The notes: generated from the sequence alone by a model not told the origin. Shown: positions 37,777 to 48,459, counted from the first letter of the stretch. The stretch is 64,000 bases of DNA from an uncultured Eubacteriales bacterium (GCA_900544985.1 UQXK01000002.1:62001-126000), one strand, 5' to 3'. A program made the numbers and translations.

Positions 37777-37934
37777 CACTTTATTTAAAGAACTTTAAAT
37801 AATACGTTTTTGCAAATAGTGGTTTCTTCGCAACAAGGAAAATTTCTGCGCATTTCACAAATGCGTCTTTTCCCATACTCGATTTAAAATCTGTTTCCAT
37901 TCAAATATTTGACGTTCGAAAATAATAAAAACAC

Positions 37935-37974
37935 AAAAAAATGACGCATATAAACTTTATATGCGTCATTTTTT
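37935..37974 (-). terminator. Terminator of the miaB-mutS-mutL-tgt-GH78 unit
   Basis: Long stem (A-run, TGACGCATATAA and complement) with a CTT-type loop and U-rich end, directly after the GH78 stop. Confidence 0.85.
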
Positions 37975-37976
37975 AT

Positions 37977-40919
37977 TTATAAATCCACTCTTTTACATTC
38001 TTTCGGAGCGTTACACGATATGGAAACATTGCCGTCGGAGTCTTTTCTCCATTCAACATTTATTTCACCGTAAGGTGTAGGTACACTGCCCTTTGCGAAT
38101 TCCAATTTTTCAGTCACGGGAGTTACGGTGAACTCTGTAAATCCCGGTTTCAACGGTTTGATTCCCAGAACATCGCTGATGAGAAACAGCGCAGGAGAGG
38201 ACGACCAACCGTGTGCAACGCTTCTCGTCTTCCATTCTTTCGGAGAATTAAAAGATTCCGTACACGTCGTAATGCCCGAATCCAGCATATTCCCCCATTC
38301 GCGTCTTATAGAAGAAATGGCAAGATCTCCGTAGCCGTTGTCGAACAAAGTTTTGAGCGCAAAATACATAAAGAAAGGCGAACCTATGCGGACGATTCCG
38401 CGCGGAGCCTCAGATTCGGAGGGCACTCCGATACTTCTTCTCGCGGGAGTTCCGTCTATAAAGATTCCCTCTTCTATGCTGTCTTTGAGAATTTTAAGCG
38501 CGCTTTCTTTTCTCTCGCCATCGGCGATTTCAAATAGCACCGCAAATGTATTTGTCTGTACACTGATTCTGGAAAGCGCCATATAATCTTCAAACAAAAG
38601 CGGAGTTTTTCCTATCGTTTTATAATACTCCGTGTATTTTTCATATCCGTATTCGTCGCGGACCATGTCGGAGTAGGCTTTTCTCTCTTCGTTCCAGCAA
38701 TATTTGTTTATCGCATTCTTTATATCTTCCGCACGCTTTGCATACGCCGCCGAACGCGCTTCATTGCCGACAAGCGCTTCAAGCTTTGAAAACTTTTTGA
38801 AGCAATAAGCCAATATCATATTGTTTGCGGTAATTTCTCCGTATTCCGAAACGTCGTTGTAAGCCCACTCGATAAGGTTCCATGCGCCGTCTATCGAAAG
38901 AAGTACCCTGTCGTTAAGGAAAAGCTCTTCCGATCTTCTCAAACTCTCCTCTACCGCGGGAAGCATACGGAGCAAAGCGTCTTTGTCCCCGGTATATTCA
39001 AAATGATCCGCAACGGAAAGTACCCACGAATAGCTCCAAATCGGTATATTTCCCTCGGGATACGTCGGGAAAGTCGCGCAGGTAAGATATCTTCCCGAAA
39101 TATATCTCGGATTCCTCGTGCGGTATACCTTGCGAAGTCCGTCGGAGATAGATTCGGAGATAAGCTCTATATATCTTTCGTCAAAATCATAGCTTCCGAA
39201 AGTATTGAGATTTACAAGAGAAGTCACCCTTGCATCTCCCGTCCAGATATTCTGCTCGTATCCGGGGCAATCAACATACGCGTCTATCATGCAGGACTTT
39301 GCCGTATCGACCGACATTTTGTATATCTCGCAAATTCTCTTGTCCGAGCAAGAGAATTTCGCCCTGTCCTCCGTCGGAAAACGCCACTCCGAAAGTCCGA
39401 GCTCGTTAAAAGTAAGAGAGCCCGATTGAGTTTTCACATTCACAAGCATATATCTGAATCCGCGGCGCACGTGTGAAAGATACGTGTTTCTTCCGTCCTT
39501 GCAGATGTATTTCAGCGTCTGACGCAAAGCTCCGTAGCGCGCGCCCTCATTATTTATAACTTCAAATGTGTTTATAGTTATCTCCGCGCCTGCGCTTGCC
39601 GTGACATCAAAATAAACTCCGCCTATTTGTACTACACCGAAATCGAGAATAAAAGTATATTCGTTCTCCGAAGGCGAAAGAGTCATGCTTGCGTTTTCGG
39701 AAAAAACGGTATCGCGCCCGATAACATCAAGATTTTCATTGCAAGATATTCTTTTTTCGGAAAGTCTTCTGTCCGTAATCGAATCGTTGAATACAAGATA
39801 TTTCTTTTCCGAGAGAAGTTCATTTATATTCGGGTCGGAAATAACGTCTGTTTTCTCTCCTTTTAGTCCGTCTTTTAAAGAAGAAAAACTCTTTGAGAAT
39901 AGAAACTCTTCAACATTTTCGGGAAGCTTCTCGTTCTTTCTATAACCGTTCCACGGGAAAAACGGTGTCTCAATCTTAAATTCCGTAAAAGAAGACACCC
40001 ATTCTCCGTCTCCGAGCGGAGATGACAGAGAAAAATCAGAACCTTTTATAAAAATATTCGGAGCGGAACCGTATATAGCAAGCCTGTGAGAGCCCGCTTT
40101 CACATCTATATTTTCTTTAAAAGCTATGATATTGCCGTCAAATGTGGCAATCTCGGTACCGCCGAAAGAATCAAGCGCAAAGAAAGAATCGTTTTCAAAA
40201 GAAATCACAGTTTCCGCCATGATTTTCGAATCTTTTTTGCCTTGAAATTTTACAAATGTACCGTCCTCGGAAAGGCTTTTTTCAAAACTTACAAAGCTCT
40301 TGGCATAAACGGCGTTTTCCGTCTGCAATTCGAGTTTATCCTGATGAATGCTGTCAAAAGGCTCGTGATTCAATTTCTCTCCCACAATCGAAGCACTCTG
40401 CCATTTCGAATCGTCATATCCGCAAAGAAAAGACGGCGCAAAATCATCGAGACGCGCATCGAAAATTTCGGGATAGTGCGCTCCTTCTATATAAAAGTTT
40501 GCCTTGCTTTGAAAAGGAGTGTATTTGCTGAATTTAAAAGAAGTATCGCTTACAAGCACGGTTTCATTGTCGCTCGTTATTTCCGCGGCAAATCCGCATC
40601 TTTTCGATTCTCCCGTCTCTCTGTACAAAATTACAAGCGTATTATTTCCGTCAGTTACAAAATCAGATATATCGATAACCTTATACTGTATATCAAATAT
40701 ATAGGATCTTTCGGAGAATCTCGCCGCAAGCTTCCCGTTTATATACGCCTCTGCATAGTAAGAAGGAAGAAGTGCAAGGAGCGTTTTTTCTCCGTTTGCG
40801 GAAAATTCACGTCTTGCAATATACCATTCTCCGCTTTCCGCTCCTTCGGGATGTATCCAAGAAACTTCCTTTGAAAATTCAAAATCCGCCTTGCTTACCT
40901 TCGCGTGTGTAAGAATCAT
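37977..40919 (-). CDS. Alpha-L-rhamnosidase-like glycoside hydrolase (GH78)
   Basis: 980 aa, no signal peptide, so cytoplasmic. N-terminal beta domains (about 1-500), a six-hairpin catalytic domain (about 510-870) and a C-terminal beta domain (GFTEFTVTPVTEKLEFAKG). The GH78 acid cluster is present with the right spacing in DCPGYEQNIWTGDARV (Asp, Glu five later, Asp twelve later); the later catalytic Glu fits DSGITTCTESF, and VAHGWSSSPALFL follows. It would release L-rhamnose or a similar sugar from imported glycosides; no rhamnose catabolism genes are nearby. SD AAGGAG before ATG 40919, 18 nt downstream of tgt. Confidence 0.88.
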   Translation of the reverse strand: MILTHAKVSKADFEFSKEVSWIHPEGAESGEWYIARREFSANGEKTLLALLPSYYAEAYINGKLAARFSERSYIFDIQYKVIDISDFVTDGNNTLVILYRETGESKRCGFAAEITSDNETVLVSDTSFKFSKYTPFQSKANFYIEGAHYPEIFDARLDDFAPSFLCGYDDSKWQSASIVGEKLNHEPFDSIHQDKLELQTENAVYAKSFVSFEKSLSEDGTFVKFQGKKDSKIMAETVISFENDSFFALDSFGGTEIATFDGNIIAFKENIDVKAGSHRLAIYGSAPNIFIKGSDFSLSSPLGDGEWVSSFTEFKIETPFFPWNGYRKNEKLPENVEEFLFSKSFSSLKDGLKGEKTDVISDPNINELLSEKKYLVFNDSITDRRLSEKRISCNENLDVIGRDTVFSENASMTLSPSENEYTFILDFGVVQIGGVYFDVTASAGAEITINTFEVINNEGARYGALRQTLKYICKDGRNTYLSHVRRGFRYMLVNVKTQSGSLTFNELGLSEWRFPTEDRAKFSCSDKRICEIYKMSVDTAKSCMIDAYVDCPGYEQNIWTGDARVTSLVNLNTFGSYDFDERYIELISESISDGLRKVYRTRNPRYISGRYLTCATFPTYPEGNIPIWSYSWVLSVADHFEYTGDKDALLRMLPAVEESLRRSEELFLNDRVLLSIDGAWNLIEWAYNDVSEYGEITANNMILAYCFKKFSKLEALVGNEARSAAYAKRAEDIKNAINKYCWNEERKAYSDMVRDEYGYEKYTEYYKTIGKTPLLFEDYMALSRISVQTNTFAVLFEIADGERKESALKILKDSIEEGIFIDGTPARRSIGVPSESEAPRGIVRIGSPFFMYFALKTLFDNGYGDLAISSIRREWGNMLDSGITTCTESFNSPKEWKTRSVAHGWSSSPALFLISDVLGIKPLKPGFTEFTVTPVTEKLEFAKGSVPTPYGEINVEWRKDSDGNVSISCNAPKECKRVDL

Positions 40920-40937
40920 AATATGCTCCTTTTCCCT

Positions 40938-42068
40938 CTATATCCTTGTATCGAGTATCTTGCGATATTTATTATAGAAATCTTCAAACTTGTCATTTTC
41001 TATCGCTTCGCGTATTTTCGCCATAAGTTCGTTGTAAAAATATAAGTTATGAAGAACGCAAAGGCGCATACCGAGCATTTCTCCGGAGCGTATTAAGTGT
41101 CTCAAATACCCGCGGGAATATCTGCGGCAGGCAGGACATCCGCAAACCTCTGAAAGCGGTTTTTCGTCGGATATATATTTTTCGTTGTTCAGATTGAGCG
41201 TGCCGTCCCACGTAAATATATAGCCGTGGCGCGCGTTTCTCGACGGCATTACGCAGTCGAAGAAATCCACGCCCAGATGCACCGCTTCGAGTATATTTAC
41301 AGGCGTTCCCACGCCCATAAGGTATCTCGGCTTATCTTTGGGCATAAACGGCTCTACCGCGTCTATTATCCTGTACATATCCTCTGCCGCTTCGCCTACG
41401 GCAAGCCCGCCTATGGCGTATCCGTCAAGGTCAAGCTCCGCTATTCTCTTCATATGATCTATACGTATATCTTCGTATGTGCTTCCCTGATTTATGCCGA
41501 AAAGAAGCTGATTTTTGTTTATTGTTCTTTCAAGAGAATTGAGACGCGCCATTTCATTCTTGCATCTTACAAGCCAGCGTGTCGTACGGTCTACGGAAGC
41601 TTTTACATAATCATAAGGCGCAGGATTCTCTATGCACTCGTCAAACGCCATAGCGATAGTAGACGCTATGTTTGACTGTATCTGCATACTTTCCTCAGGG
41701 CCCATGAAAATGCGCTTGCCGTCCACATGAGAAGCGAATTCCACGCCCTCCTCCGTTATTTTACGGAGAGAAGAAAGCGAGAACACCTGAAAACCGCCGC
41801 TGTCCGTAAGCACGGGCTTATCCCATACGAAAAATTTATGTATGCCGCCCATTTTGTATATAACGTCATCGCCTGGTCGTACATGAAGATGATATGTATT
41901 TGAAAGCTCTACCTGACATCCTATTTCTTCAAGGTCTTTTGTGGAAACTCCGCCCTTTATGGCGCCGCAGGTTCCGACATTCATAAACACGGGAGTTTGT
42001 ACCGTGCCGTGCACCGTTTCAAATTCTCCCCTTCTTGCTCTGTTTTCGGTTTTTAAAAGTTTAAACAT
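40938..42068 (-). CDS. tgt: tRNA-guanine transglycosylase (queuine tRNA-ribosyltransferase)
   Basis: Exchanges guanine 34 for preQ1 in GUN-anticodon tRNAs. The 376 residues are full length: NTYHLHVRPGDDV, the catalytic DSGGFQVFSLSSL (nucleophile region), FDCVMPSRNARHG with the second Asp, and the zinc site CGCPACRRYSRGYLRHL with a later His. The stop codon is TAG. ATG at 42068 follows AGGAT. Fourth gene of the miaB-mutS-mutL-tgt set, 18 nt after mutL. Confidence 0.97.
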   Translation of the reverse strand: MFKLLKTENRARRGEFETVHGTVQTPVFMNVGTCGAIKGGVSTKDLEEIGCQVELSNTYHLHVRPGDDVIYKMGGIHKFFVWDKPVLTDSGGFQVFSLSSLRKITEEGVEFASHVDGKRIFMGPEESMQIQSNIASTIAMAFDECIENPAPYDYVKASVDRTTRWLVRCKNEMARLNSLERTINKNQLLFGINQGSTYEDIRIDHMKRIAELDLDGYAIGGLAVGEAAEDMYRIIDAVEPFMPKDKPRYLMGVGTPVNILEAVHLGVDFFDCVMPSRNARHGYIFTWDGTLNLNNEKYISDEKPLSEVCGCPACRRYSRGYLRHLIRSGEMLGMRLCVLHNLYFYNELMAKIREAIENDKFEDFYNKYRKILDTRI

Positions 42069-42086
42069 TTTATTTATCCTATCATT

Positions 42087-44231
42087 CTATTTTATTCGTC
42101 CGAAGCGTCTGTCAAGCTCGCGTTTCGTTATCTCAAACGCGACGGGTCTTCCGTGCGGACAATATTTTATACAGTCATATCGCAGGAGATTGTCGCAAAC
42201 ATACTTTACAAGGTCCGTATCGTAAGCGATACCGCCTTTTATCGAAGCTTTGCAAGCCGTCTGATAAAGCGCGCTTTCAAATATGCTTCGCCTTTTAAGT
42301 TCTATATTTTCGTGGTTTTCAAGAAGACCGCTAAGTAACGACACAAACATATCTGTTGCCGTCGGTATATCGAATCCCGACGGTATTCCGGATATAACGG
42401 CTTTTTTTCCGTCTTTTATTTCGAAGGTAAATCCGCAATCCGAGATTTCTTTTTCAAATTCAAGAGCATATGCCGCCTCTTCCGGAGAAATATCCGATTC
42501 TATCGGAGAAATAAGAAGCTGAATATTCGGATTTTTTTCGCTTATTCCCGCTCTCAAAATTTCAAAATTTATTCTTTCATGCGCAGCGTGCTTGTCTACA
42601 AGTATTATCTTATCTTCAAGCTGCATTATAATATATGTCGCATAGAGCTCGCCTATTATCGTGTATTCGGGAATTTCATTCGCGGTCTTTCCCGGTATTT
42701 CGGCATCTTTTACCTCTATTTTCGGAAAAACAGGCTCGCTTTCCGATACTTTTTCATCGGAAAATCCCGCTTTCGCCTCATTATTCAAAATATCATGTTG
42801 CAAAGCGGAACGATTGTTTGCCTGTGGCACGTATGTATTTTCGGAATCATCTTCGTTTATGCCGAAAAATACTTCTTTACTATCAGATTTTATATCTTGT
42901 TTTTCGGAAGATTCGTTCTTTTTTGTATTTTCGGAAAGTATCTTTTCTATCAGAGATTTATCGGGAAAATCGTTTGACGACCTCAATAATGCGTTTTTAT
43001 CATAGACTATGTTTTGAATAACATTTTCATTTTCCGAGACCGGCTTTTCATCTTCTTCGCAAGATATATCTATATTTACTCTTGTATCGGTCTTTTCTTC
43101 TTCTTTTTTACCGCTCATGTAACTGTCAAAAATTTTTGTTCTCTCGTATTTTTCCGTTTTTTCCGACGGCACGAAAGCCGATACAACTTTTATTTTCTCG
43201 GCAGAAGTATTGGACGGCGAAAAAGTATCAAGAGTCGGCCGCATAAGAGAAGATTCGAGCACACCTCTTATAGCATAATAGACCGCGTCAAAAACGGCTT
43301 TTTCATCGGAAAACTTTACTTCAAGCTTTGACGGATGTATATTTACATCGACAAGAGAGTGGTTCAGCGAAATATCGAGAACACAAAGCGGAAACTTATC
43401 CGAAGGTATGTATGAACGGTACGCCTGTTCAAGCGCCGACATGAGAGTTTTATTTTTGACTGCGCGGGAGTTTATAAAGAAATGCTCCATCGCGCGGTTA
43501 CCGCGGACCGTTTCGGGAGAGGATATGTATCCTTTAACAACTATTCCGGCGTGAGAATATTCTACCGCGTTCATCTTGGTTGCAACAGCGCCGAAAACCG
43601 AATATATCGCGTTTTTCAGGTTGCCGTCTCCGCTTGTGGAAAATTTCAAAACCCCGTCGGCGATAAATTTAAATGCAACGTCGGGGCGGGATATCGCCAT
43701 GCGCTCCATGACAGAGGCAACGTAAGCCGTCTCCGTTGCATTGGATTTCATAAATTTAAGCCTTGCGGGAGTGTGCGCAAACATGGATTCGCAGACAATC
43801 GTCGTTCCCGTCGGGCACCCCGTCTCCGAAACGTCCGTAATATGACCGTAATCGCATTCGACTGTGATTCCCGATGTTTCCCCCGCTCTTGCCGTCATTA
43901 TACGCATATTTGTAACGGCGGATATAGCCGCAAGCGCCTCTCCGCGGAATCCGAGAGTCATTATAGACGCAAGGTCGGACGCGTTTCTTATCTTGCTCGT
44001 CGCATGAGGTCGTATGCACATCATAGCGTCCTCGCGGCTCATTCCCGAACCGTTGTCGGTTATCCTGAGAAAAGAAAGTCCGCCGTTCTTTATCTCCGTC
44101 GTAACGCTCGTAGCTCCGGCATCTATTGAATTTTCGACCATCTCCTTTACGGCGGAAGAAGGTCTTTCTACTACCTCGCCTGCCGCTATGAGATTCGCCA
44201 CCGATTGATCCAGAACATTTATCAGTCCCAT
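42087..44231 (-). CDS. mutL: DNA mismatch repair protein MutL
   Basis: GHKL ATPase and latent endonuclease that acts after MutS. 714 aa: N-terminal ATPase (LIAAGEVVERPSSAVKEMVENSIDAGA, DNGSGM, FRGEALAAISAV), transducer domain (FFINSRAVKNKTL), a long acidic, low-complexity linker (about 345-520), and the C-terminal dimerisation domain with the metal motif DKHAAHERINFE (form DxHA-x2-E-x4-E) and CPHGRP. This endonuclease motif is standard in organisms without MutH. ATG at 44231, weak SD; 28 nt after mutS. Confidence 0.97.
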   Translation of the reverse strand: MGLINVLDQSVANLIAAGEVVERPSSAVKEMVENSIDAGATSVTTEIKNGGLSFLRITDNGSGMSREDAMMCIRPHATSKIRNASDLASIMTLGFRGEALAAISAVTNMRIMTARAGETSGITVECDYGHITDVSETGCPTGTTIVCESMFAHTPARLKFMKSNATETAYVASVMERMAISRPDVAFKFIADGVLKFSTSGDGNLKNAIYSVFGAVATKMNAVEYSHAGIVVKGYISSPETVRGNRAMEHFFINSRAVKNKTLMSALEQAYRSYIPSDKFPLCVLDISLNHSLVDVNIHPSKLEVKFSDEKAVFDAVYYAIRGVLESSLMRPTLDTFSPSNTSAEKIKVVSAFVPSEKTEKYERTKIFDSYMSGKKEEEKTDTRVNIDISCEEDEKPVSENENVIQNIVYDKNALLRSSNDFPDKSLIEKILSENTKKNESSEKQDIKSDSKEVFFGINEDDSENTYVPQANNRSALQHDILNNEAKAGFSDEKVSESEPVFPKIEVKDAEIPGKTANEIPEYTIIGELYATYIIMQLEDKIILVDKHAAHERINFEILRAGISEKNPNIQLLISPIESDISPEEAAYALEFEKEISDCGFTFEIKDGKKAVISGIPSGFDIPTATDMFVSLLSGLLENHENIELKRRSIFESALYQTACKASIKGGIAYDTDLVKYVCDNLLRYDCIKYCPHGRPVAFEITKRELDRRFGRIK

Positions 44232-44259
44232 AGAGATAAAATCTCACTTTCAATATTTT

Positions 44260-46845
44260 TTATCCGAGATCCTTTTTGAGTTCGAAAATAAGATTGAGCG
44301 CTTCAAGAGGTGTTATCGTGTTTATATCGACACGTCTTAATTTATCGCACACCTCTTTATCGCTTATATTATCGAATGACATCATGCCGATATTTTCTTC
44401 TTTTGCCGCCTTTGAAGGTTTTTCAAGAGACGGAGCGCCCGAAAGTAAGTCTTCAAGTACTTTCTTGGCGTTTTTGACAACCTCCGAAGGAACCCCCGCA
44501 AGCTTTGCGACTTCGATTCCGTAGCTGTCGTCCGCGGCGCCCTTTACGATTTTACGCAAGAAAATTATATCGTCGGCACGCTTTTTTGCGGCTATATTAT
44601 AGTTTATAACGCCCTTCTCCTCTTCTTCAAGCGTTGTAAGCTCGTGATAGTGAGTCGCAAAAAGCGTTTTTGCGCCCACTTTCTTTAAAGTATATTCGGC
44701 AACGGCGCGCGCTATTGCAAGACCGTCGAACGTGCTCGTGCCTCTGCCTATCTCGTCGTATATTATAAGGCTGTTCTTCGTGGCATTGTGAAGAATATAC
44801 GCCACCTCGCTCATTTCGAGCATAAAGGTGGATTGTCCCATGGCAAGATCGTCCGAAGCGCCTACACGCGTGAATATTTTATCGACAGCGCATATTCTCG
44901 CTTCTTTTGCAGGAACAAAAGAGCCTATCTGCGCCATAACGCATATAAGAGCGACCTGTCTCATATATGTGGATTTACCGGCCATATTAGGTCCCGTTAT
45001 AAGCATGAATTTGTTTGTGTTGCAATCGAGCATCGTATCGTTAGGCACAAAATAAGATTCTCTTGCATACTGTTCCACAACGGGGTGCCTTCCGTCCTTT
45101 ATGGATATGACGTCTCCGTATCCCACCTCGGGACGCACATAAGAATTTCTGCTCGCGACCTCGGCAAGAGACTGGTATACATCGAGCTTCGCTATAAGAA
45201 AAGCCGTTTTCTGAATCCTGTGTACGTTTGAAGCTACGGTCTGTCTTATATCCGTAAATAATTTATATTCAAGAGAAGAAAGCTTGTCGGAAGCGCCGAG
45301 CACCTGCGACTCCATTTGCTTTAATTCCTCTGTTATAAACCGCTCCCCGTTCGTGAGCGTTTGCTTTCTTATAAATCGGTCGGGCACGCTTGAAAGATTC
45401 GATTTCGAAACTTCTATATAATATCCGAAAACGCGGTTGTATCCGACTTTCAGATTCTTTATTCCCGTTGCGGCGCGCTCTTCCTCTTCTATTCTCGTTA
45501 TCCAGCCGTTGCTGTCGGAGACGATAGAGCGAAGATAATCCACGTCGGAATTATATCCGTCGCGTATAAAGCCCGCTTCCTTTACGGAAAAAGGCGGCTC
45601 GTCCACGATTGATGCGTTTATAAGCTCGTATATGTCACTAAGTGTGTCGAGCTCTTTGTATATCGATTCAAGCTCCTCGCTTTCAAATGAAGAAAGAAGG
45701 TGTTTTATATCGGGAAGACGCGCGGCGGTCTGCTTTATCGCCACAAGGTCCCTGCAATTCGCAGATCCGTATACTATTCTTGTTATCAGACGTTCCAGAT
45801 CGAGTACGCCGAGAAGAGCTGATATTATCTCTCCCCTGTCGACAACACGTTCAAAAAGCTCCGCCACCGCTTCCTGACGCTTGTTTATATAATAAGGATT
45901 TTTGAGCGGAAAGTCTATGTATTTGCGCAAAAGGCGAGCGCCTGCCGCGGTTTTTGTCCTGTCGAGCACCCAAAGAAGAGTTCCTTTTTTTTCCTTCTGA
46001 CGCATCGTTTCGCAAAGTTCCAGATTGCGGCGCGTGTTCTGATCTATTTCGAGATACTCCCCGTTCTGATAGAAATTCAGATTCTTTAATCCTTCAAGGT
46101 TGTTCTTCTGCGTTTCCGAAACGTAGTAAAGAAGTCCGCCTACGGCGCGAAGAGCGGGAGAATCGGGATTTTCGAACTCCTCCGGTGTGGAATCAAAGCG
46201 ACCCGCTATGCTCTTTATCGCATACGACGCATCGAAACGTTCGGGCGTCTTGTCATTGATAACCGCCATCAGTCTGTCGCGCAAAAAGCGTTCGAGCCCG
46301 TCTATTGCGGAAACTTCTACGTTTATTACCACCTCGCGCGGCGCGTATACGCCTATCTCGCCTATAAGCTTTGATATACGTTCTTCTCCGAAAAACGCCG
46401 TCACGGATATCTGACCCGTCGATATATCGGCAAAAGCGACGCCCACGGAATTTTCCGTGTAATATATACCGCATATATAATTGTTCTTCTTCTCGTCAAG
46501 AAGAGAGGATTCTATAAGCGTTCCGGGCGTTATCATTCGTATTACGTCGCGCTTTACGAGTCCCTTTGCCGTTGACGGATCTTCAAGCTGCTCGCATATC
46601 GCGACCTTGTAGCCGTGCCCGACAAGACGTCCTATATATCCCTCTACCGCATGATACGGAATACCGCACATCGGGGCACGCTCCGCCTCTCCGCAGTCTT
46701 TTCCCGTAAGCACAAGGTCAAGCTCCGATGACGCGGTCTTCGCATCGTCGAAAAACATTTCGTAAAAATCCCCGATACGGTACATCAGAATATATTCTTT
46801 GTATCTGTCTTTTATTTCGAGGTATTGCTGCATCATCGGTGTCAT
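44260..46845 (-). CDS. mutS: DNA mismatch repair ATPase MutS
   Basis: Recognises mismatches. 861 aa: mismatch-binding domain with the Phe-x-Glu wedge in GDFYEMFFDDA (about 26-36), connector and lever domains, and the ABC-type ATPase with Walker A TGPNMAGKSTYMRQ, the MutS signature SDDLAMGQSTFMLEMSEVA, Walker B LIIYDEIGRGTSTFDGL, and FATHYHEL. C-terminal helix-turn-helix region ends EALNLIFELKKDL. ATG at 46845 follows CGGAGAT; 25 nt after miaB. Confidence 0.98.
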   Translation of the reverse strand: MTPMMQQYLEIKDRYKEYILMYRIGDFYEMFFDDAKTASSELDLVLTGKDCGEAERAPMCGIPYHAVEGYIGRLVGHGYKVAICEQLEDPSTAKGLVKRDVIRMITPGTLIESSLLDEKKNNYICGIYYTENSVGVAFADISTGQISVTAFFGEERISKLIGEIGVYAPREVVINVEVSAIDGLERFLRDRLMAVINDKTPERFDASYAIKSIAGRFDSTPEEFENPDSPALRAVGGLLYYVSETQKNNLEGLKNLNFYQNGEYLEIDQNTRRNLELCETMRQKEKKGTLLWVLDRTKTAAGARLLRKYIDFPLKNPYYINKRQEAVAELFERVVDRGEIISALLGVLDLERLITRIVYGSANCRDLVAIKQTAARLPDIKHLLSSFESEELESIYKELDTLSDIYELINASIVDEPPFSVKEAGFIRDGYNSDVDYLRSIVSDSNGWITRIEEEERAATGIKNLKVGYNRVFGYYIEVSKSNLSSVPDRFIRKQTLTNGERFITEELKQMESQVLGASDKLSSLEYKLFTDIRQTVASNVHRIQKTAFLIAKLDVYQSLAEVASRNSYVRPEVGYGDVISIKDGRHPVVEQYARESYFVPNDTMLDCNTNKFMLITGPNMAGKSTYMRQVALICVMAQIGSFVPAKEARICAVDKIFTRVGASDDLAMGQSTFMLEMSEVAYILHNATKNSLIIYDEIGRGTSTFDGLAIARAVAEYTLKKVGAKTLFATHYHELTTLEEEEKGVINYNIAAKKRADDIIFLRKIVKGAADDSYGIEVAKLAGVPSEVVKNAKKVLEDLLSGAPSLEKPSKAAKEENIGMMSFDNISDKEVCDKLRRVDINTITPLEALNLIFELKKDLG

Positions 46846-46870
46846 TTTTCAAATCTCCGTTTCGATCGTA

Positions 46871-48250
46871 TTACTTTACAATTTCTCCAAAAAGGGCGAA
46901 CGGCGCCGATTTCGTTATTCTGATATAAGCAAAATTACCTGTAAGAGAATCGTCTCCGTCAAAAAGAACTATCCTGTTGCCTTCCGTTCTCGCAGACATT
47001 TTCTCTGTATTTGTTTTGCTTCTTCCCTCTACCAGAACACGCATGGTCTTTCCCACATAAGAAAGATTTTTCTCAGCCAAAAGCTCGTTTTGAAGCTTCA
47101 AAAGACGCTCCATACGTTCGCTCTTTATTTTGTCGTCTACCTGCTCCATCTTTGCGGCGGGAGTCCCCGTGCGGGGAGAATATATAAACGAAAATATCAT
47201 ATCGTATTTCACTTTACGCATAAGATCAAGAGTATCGAGAAAATCCTCTTCCGTCTCGCCCGGAAAGCCTACGATTATATCCGTACTAATCGCAATATCG
47301 GGCATTCGCTCCCTCATATATTCCACAAGAGAAAGATATGTTTCTCTGTCGTAATGCCTGTTCATTTCCTTTAATATCCTGTCGCTTCCGGACTGTACGG
47401 GAAGATGAAAATGCTTTGCTATTTTCGGATTTTCCGCCATAACGTCGATAAGCTCTTTCGACGCGTCCTTCGGATGGCTTGTCATAAATCTTACAATAAA
47501 GTCGCCGTCGATCTTGCATATGCGCGAAAGAAGATCCGCAAAATTGCATTCATCGGAAAATTCTTTGCCGTATGAATTTACATTCTGTCCCAAAAGCGTT
47601 ATCTCGCGGCAGCCGCTTTTTGCAAGCTCTTCAACTTCCTCGATTATCTTTTCGGGGCGGCGGCTTCTCTCTCTTCCTCTGACATACGGAACGATACAAT
47701 ATGTGCAGAAGTTGTTGCACCCGTACATAATGCTTACCCAAGCGCGAAAATCGCTCTCGCGCACAACGGGAAGCCCCTCCGCTATCTCTATGTCTCCGTT
47801 GTTGGGCACAAACAATCTCTTTCCGCTGTCAATGGAACGGTACAGAATTTCCGGAAGATAGGAAAGCTTCTCCGTTCCGAATACAAAATCTATATACGGA
47901 TAGCTCTTCTTTATTTTCTCCGACGTATCCGCTTTCGAAGCCATACATCCGCACATACCTATTTTTAGCCACGGGCGCGCTTCTTTTAAATGCTTGTACC
48001 CGCCTGTTATAGAAAATGCGCGTTCCTCCGCGTGCTCCCTTACCGCACACGTATTGACTATTATTACATCGGCAAGAGACGTATCTTTCACTATCTCATA
48101 TCCGCTTTCGGAAAGCATTCCCGCTATTCTCTCGGAATCCGCCTCGTTTTGCTGGCAACCGTATGTAACGACACACGCAGAAAGCGCGCGTCCTTCGTTT
48201 ATTTCTTTTAAAGCTTTCATGTAATCGAAAGCGCTTTTGTTCTCTTTCAT
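46871..48250 (-). CDS. miaB: tRNA-2-methylthio-N6-dimethylallyladenosine synthase
   Basis: Radical-SAM methylthiotransferase acting on i6A37 of tRNA. The start was set at ATG 48250 (MKENKSAFDYMK), giving 459 aa; the longer frame starts with TTG and lacks an SD. UPF0004 domain with the auxiliary [4Fe-4S] cysteines (VTYGCQQNEAD, NTCAVREHAEERAF, GCMAS), radical-SAM CNNFCTYCIVPYVRGRERSR, and C-terminal TRAM domain (MRVLVEGRSK). First gene of miaB-mutS-mutL-tgt-GH78, divergent from the MATE gene. Confidence 0.96.
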   Translation of the reverse strand: MKENKSAFDYMKALKEINEGRALSACVVTYGCQQNEADSERIAGMLSESGYEIVKDTSLADVIIVNTCAVREHAEERAFSITGGYKHLKEARPWLKIGMCGCMASKADTSEKIKKSYPYIDFVFGTEKLSYLPEILYRSIDSGKRLFVPNNGDIEIAEGLPVVRESDFRAWVSIMYGCNNFCTYCIVPYVRGRERSRRPEKIIEEVEELAKSGCREITLLGQNVNSYGKEFSDECNFADLLSRICKIDGDFIVRFMTSHPKDASKELIDVMAENPKIAKHFHLPVQSGSDRILKEMNRHYDRETYLSLVEYMRERMPDIAISTDIIVGFPGETEEDFLDTLDLMRKVKYDMIFSFIYSPRTGTPAAKMEQVDDKIKSERMERLLKLQNELLAEKNLSYVGKTMRVLVEGRSKTNTEKMSARTEGNRIVLFDGDDSLTGNFAYIRITKSAPFALFGEIVK

Positions 48251-48430
48251 CAAAAAATCTCTTTTACCGTAAGATTTCAACAAATTCGATTCTGCTTTTC
48301 ACTATGATTTCAAGTAAGCATAACAAACTCATTATATATAGATTTATTATAATATATTTTGATTTTTACGTCAACATTATAGGTCAATAAAAGATGTAAA
48401 ATAAAGCTTTAAAATATATTATTTTAAGTA

Positions 48431-48459
48431 TTGACATTGCATTTGCAAGGAAATATAAT
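48431..48459 (+). promoter_or_regulatory. Sigma-A promoter of the MATE transporter gene
   Basis: Perfect TTGACA (48431-48436), 17-nt spacer, perfect TATAAT (48454-48459): the strongest consensus promoter in the window. Confidence 0.88.
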
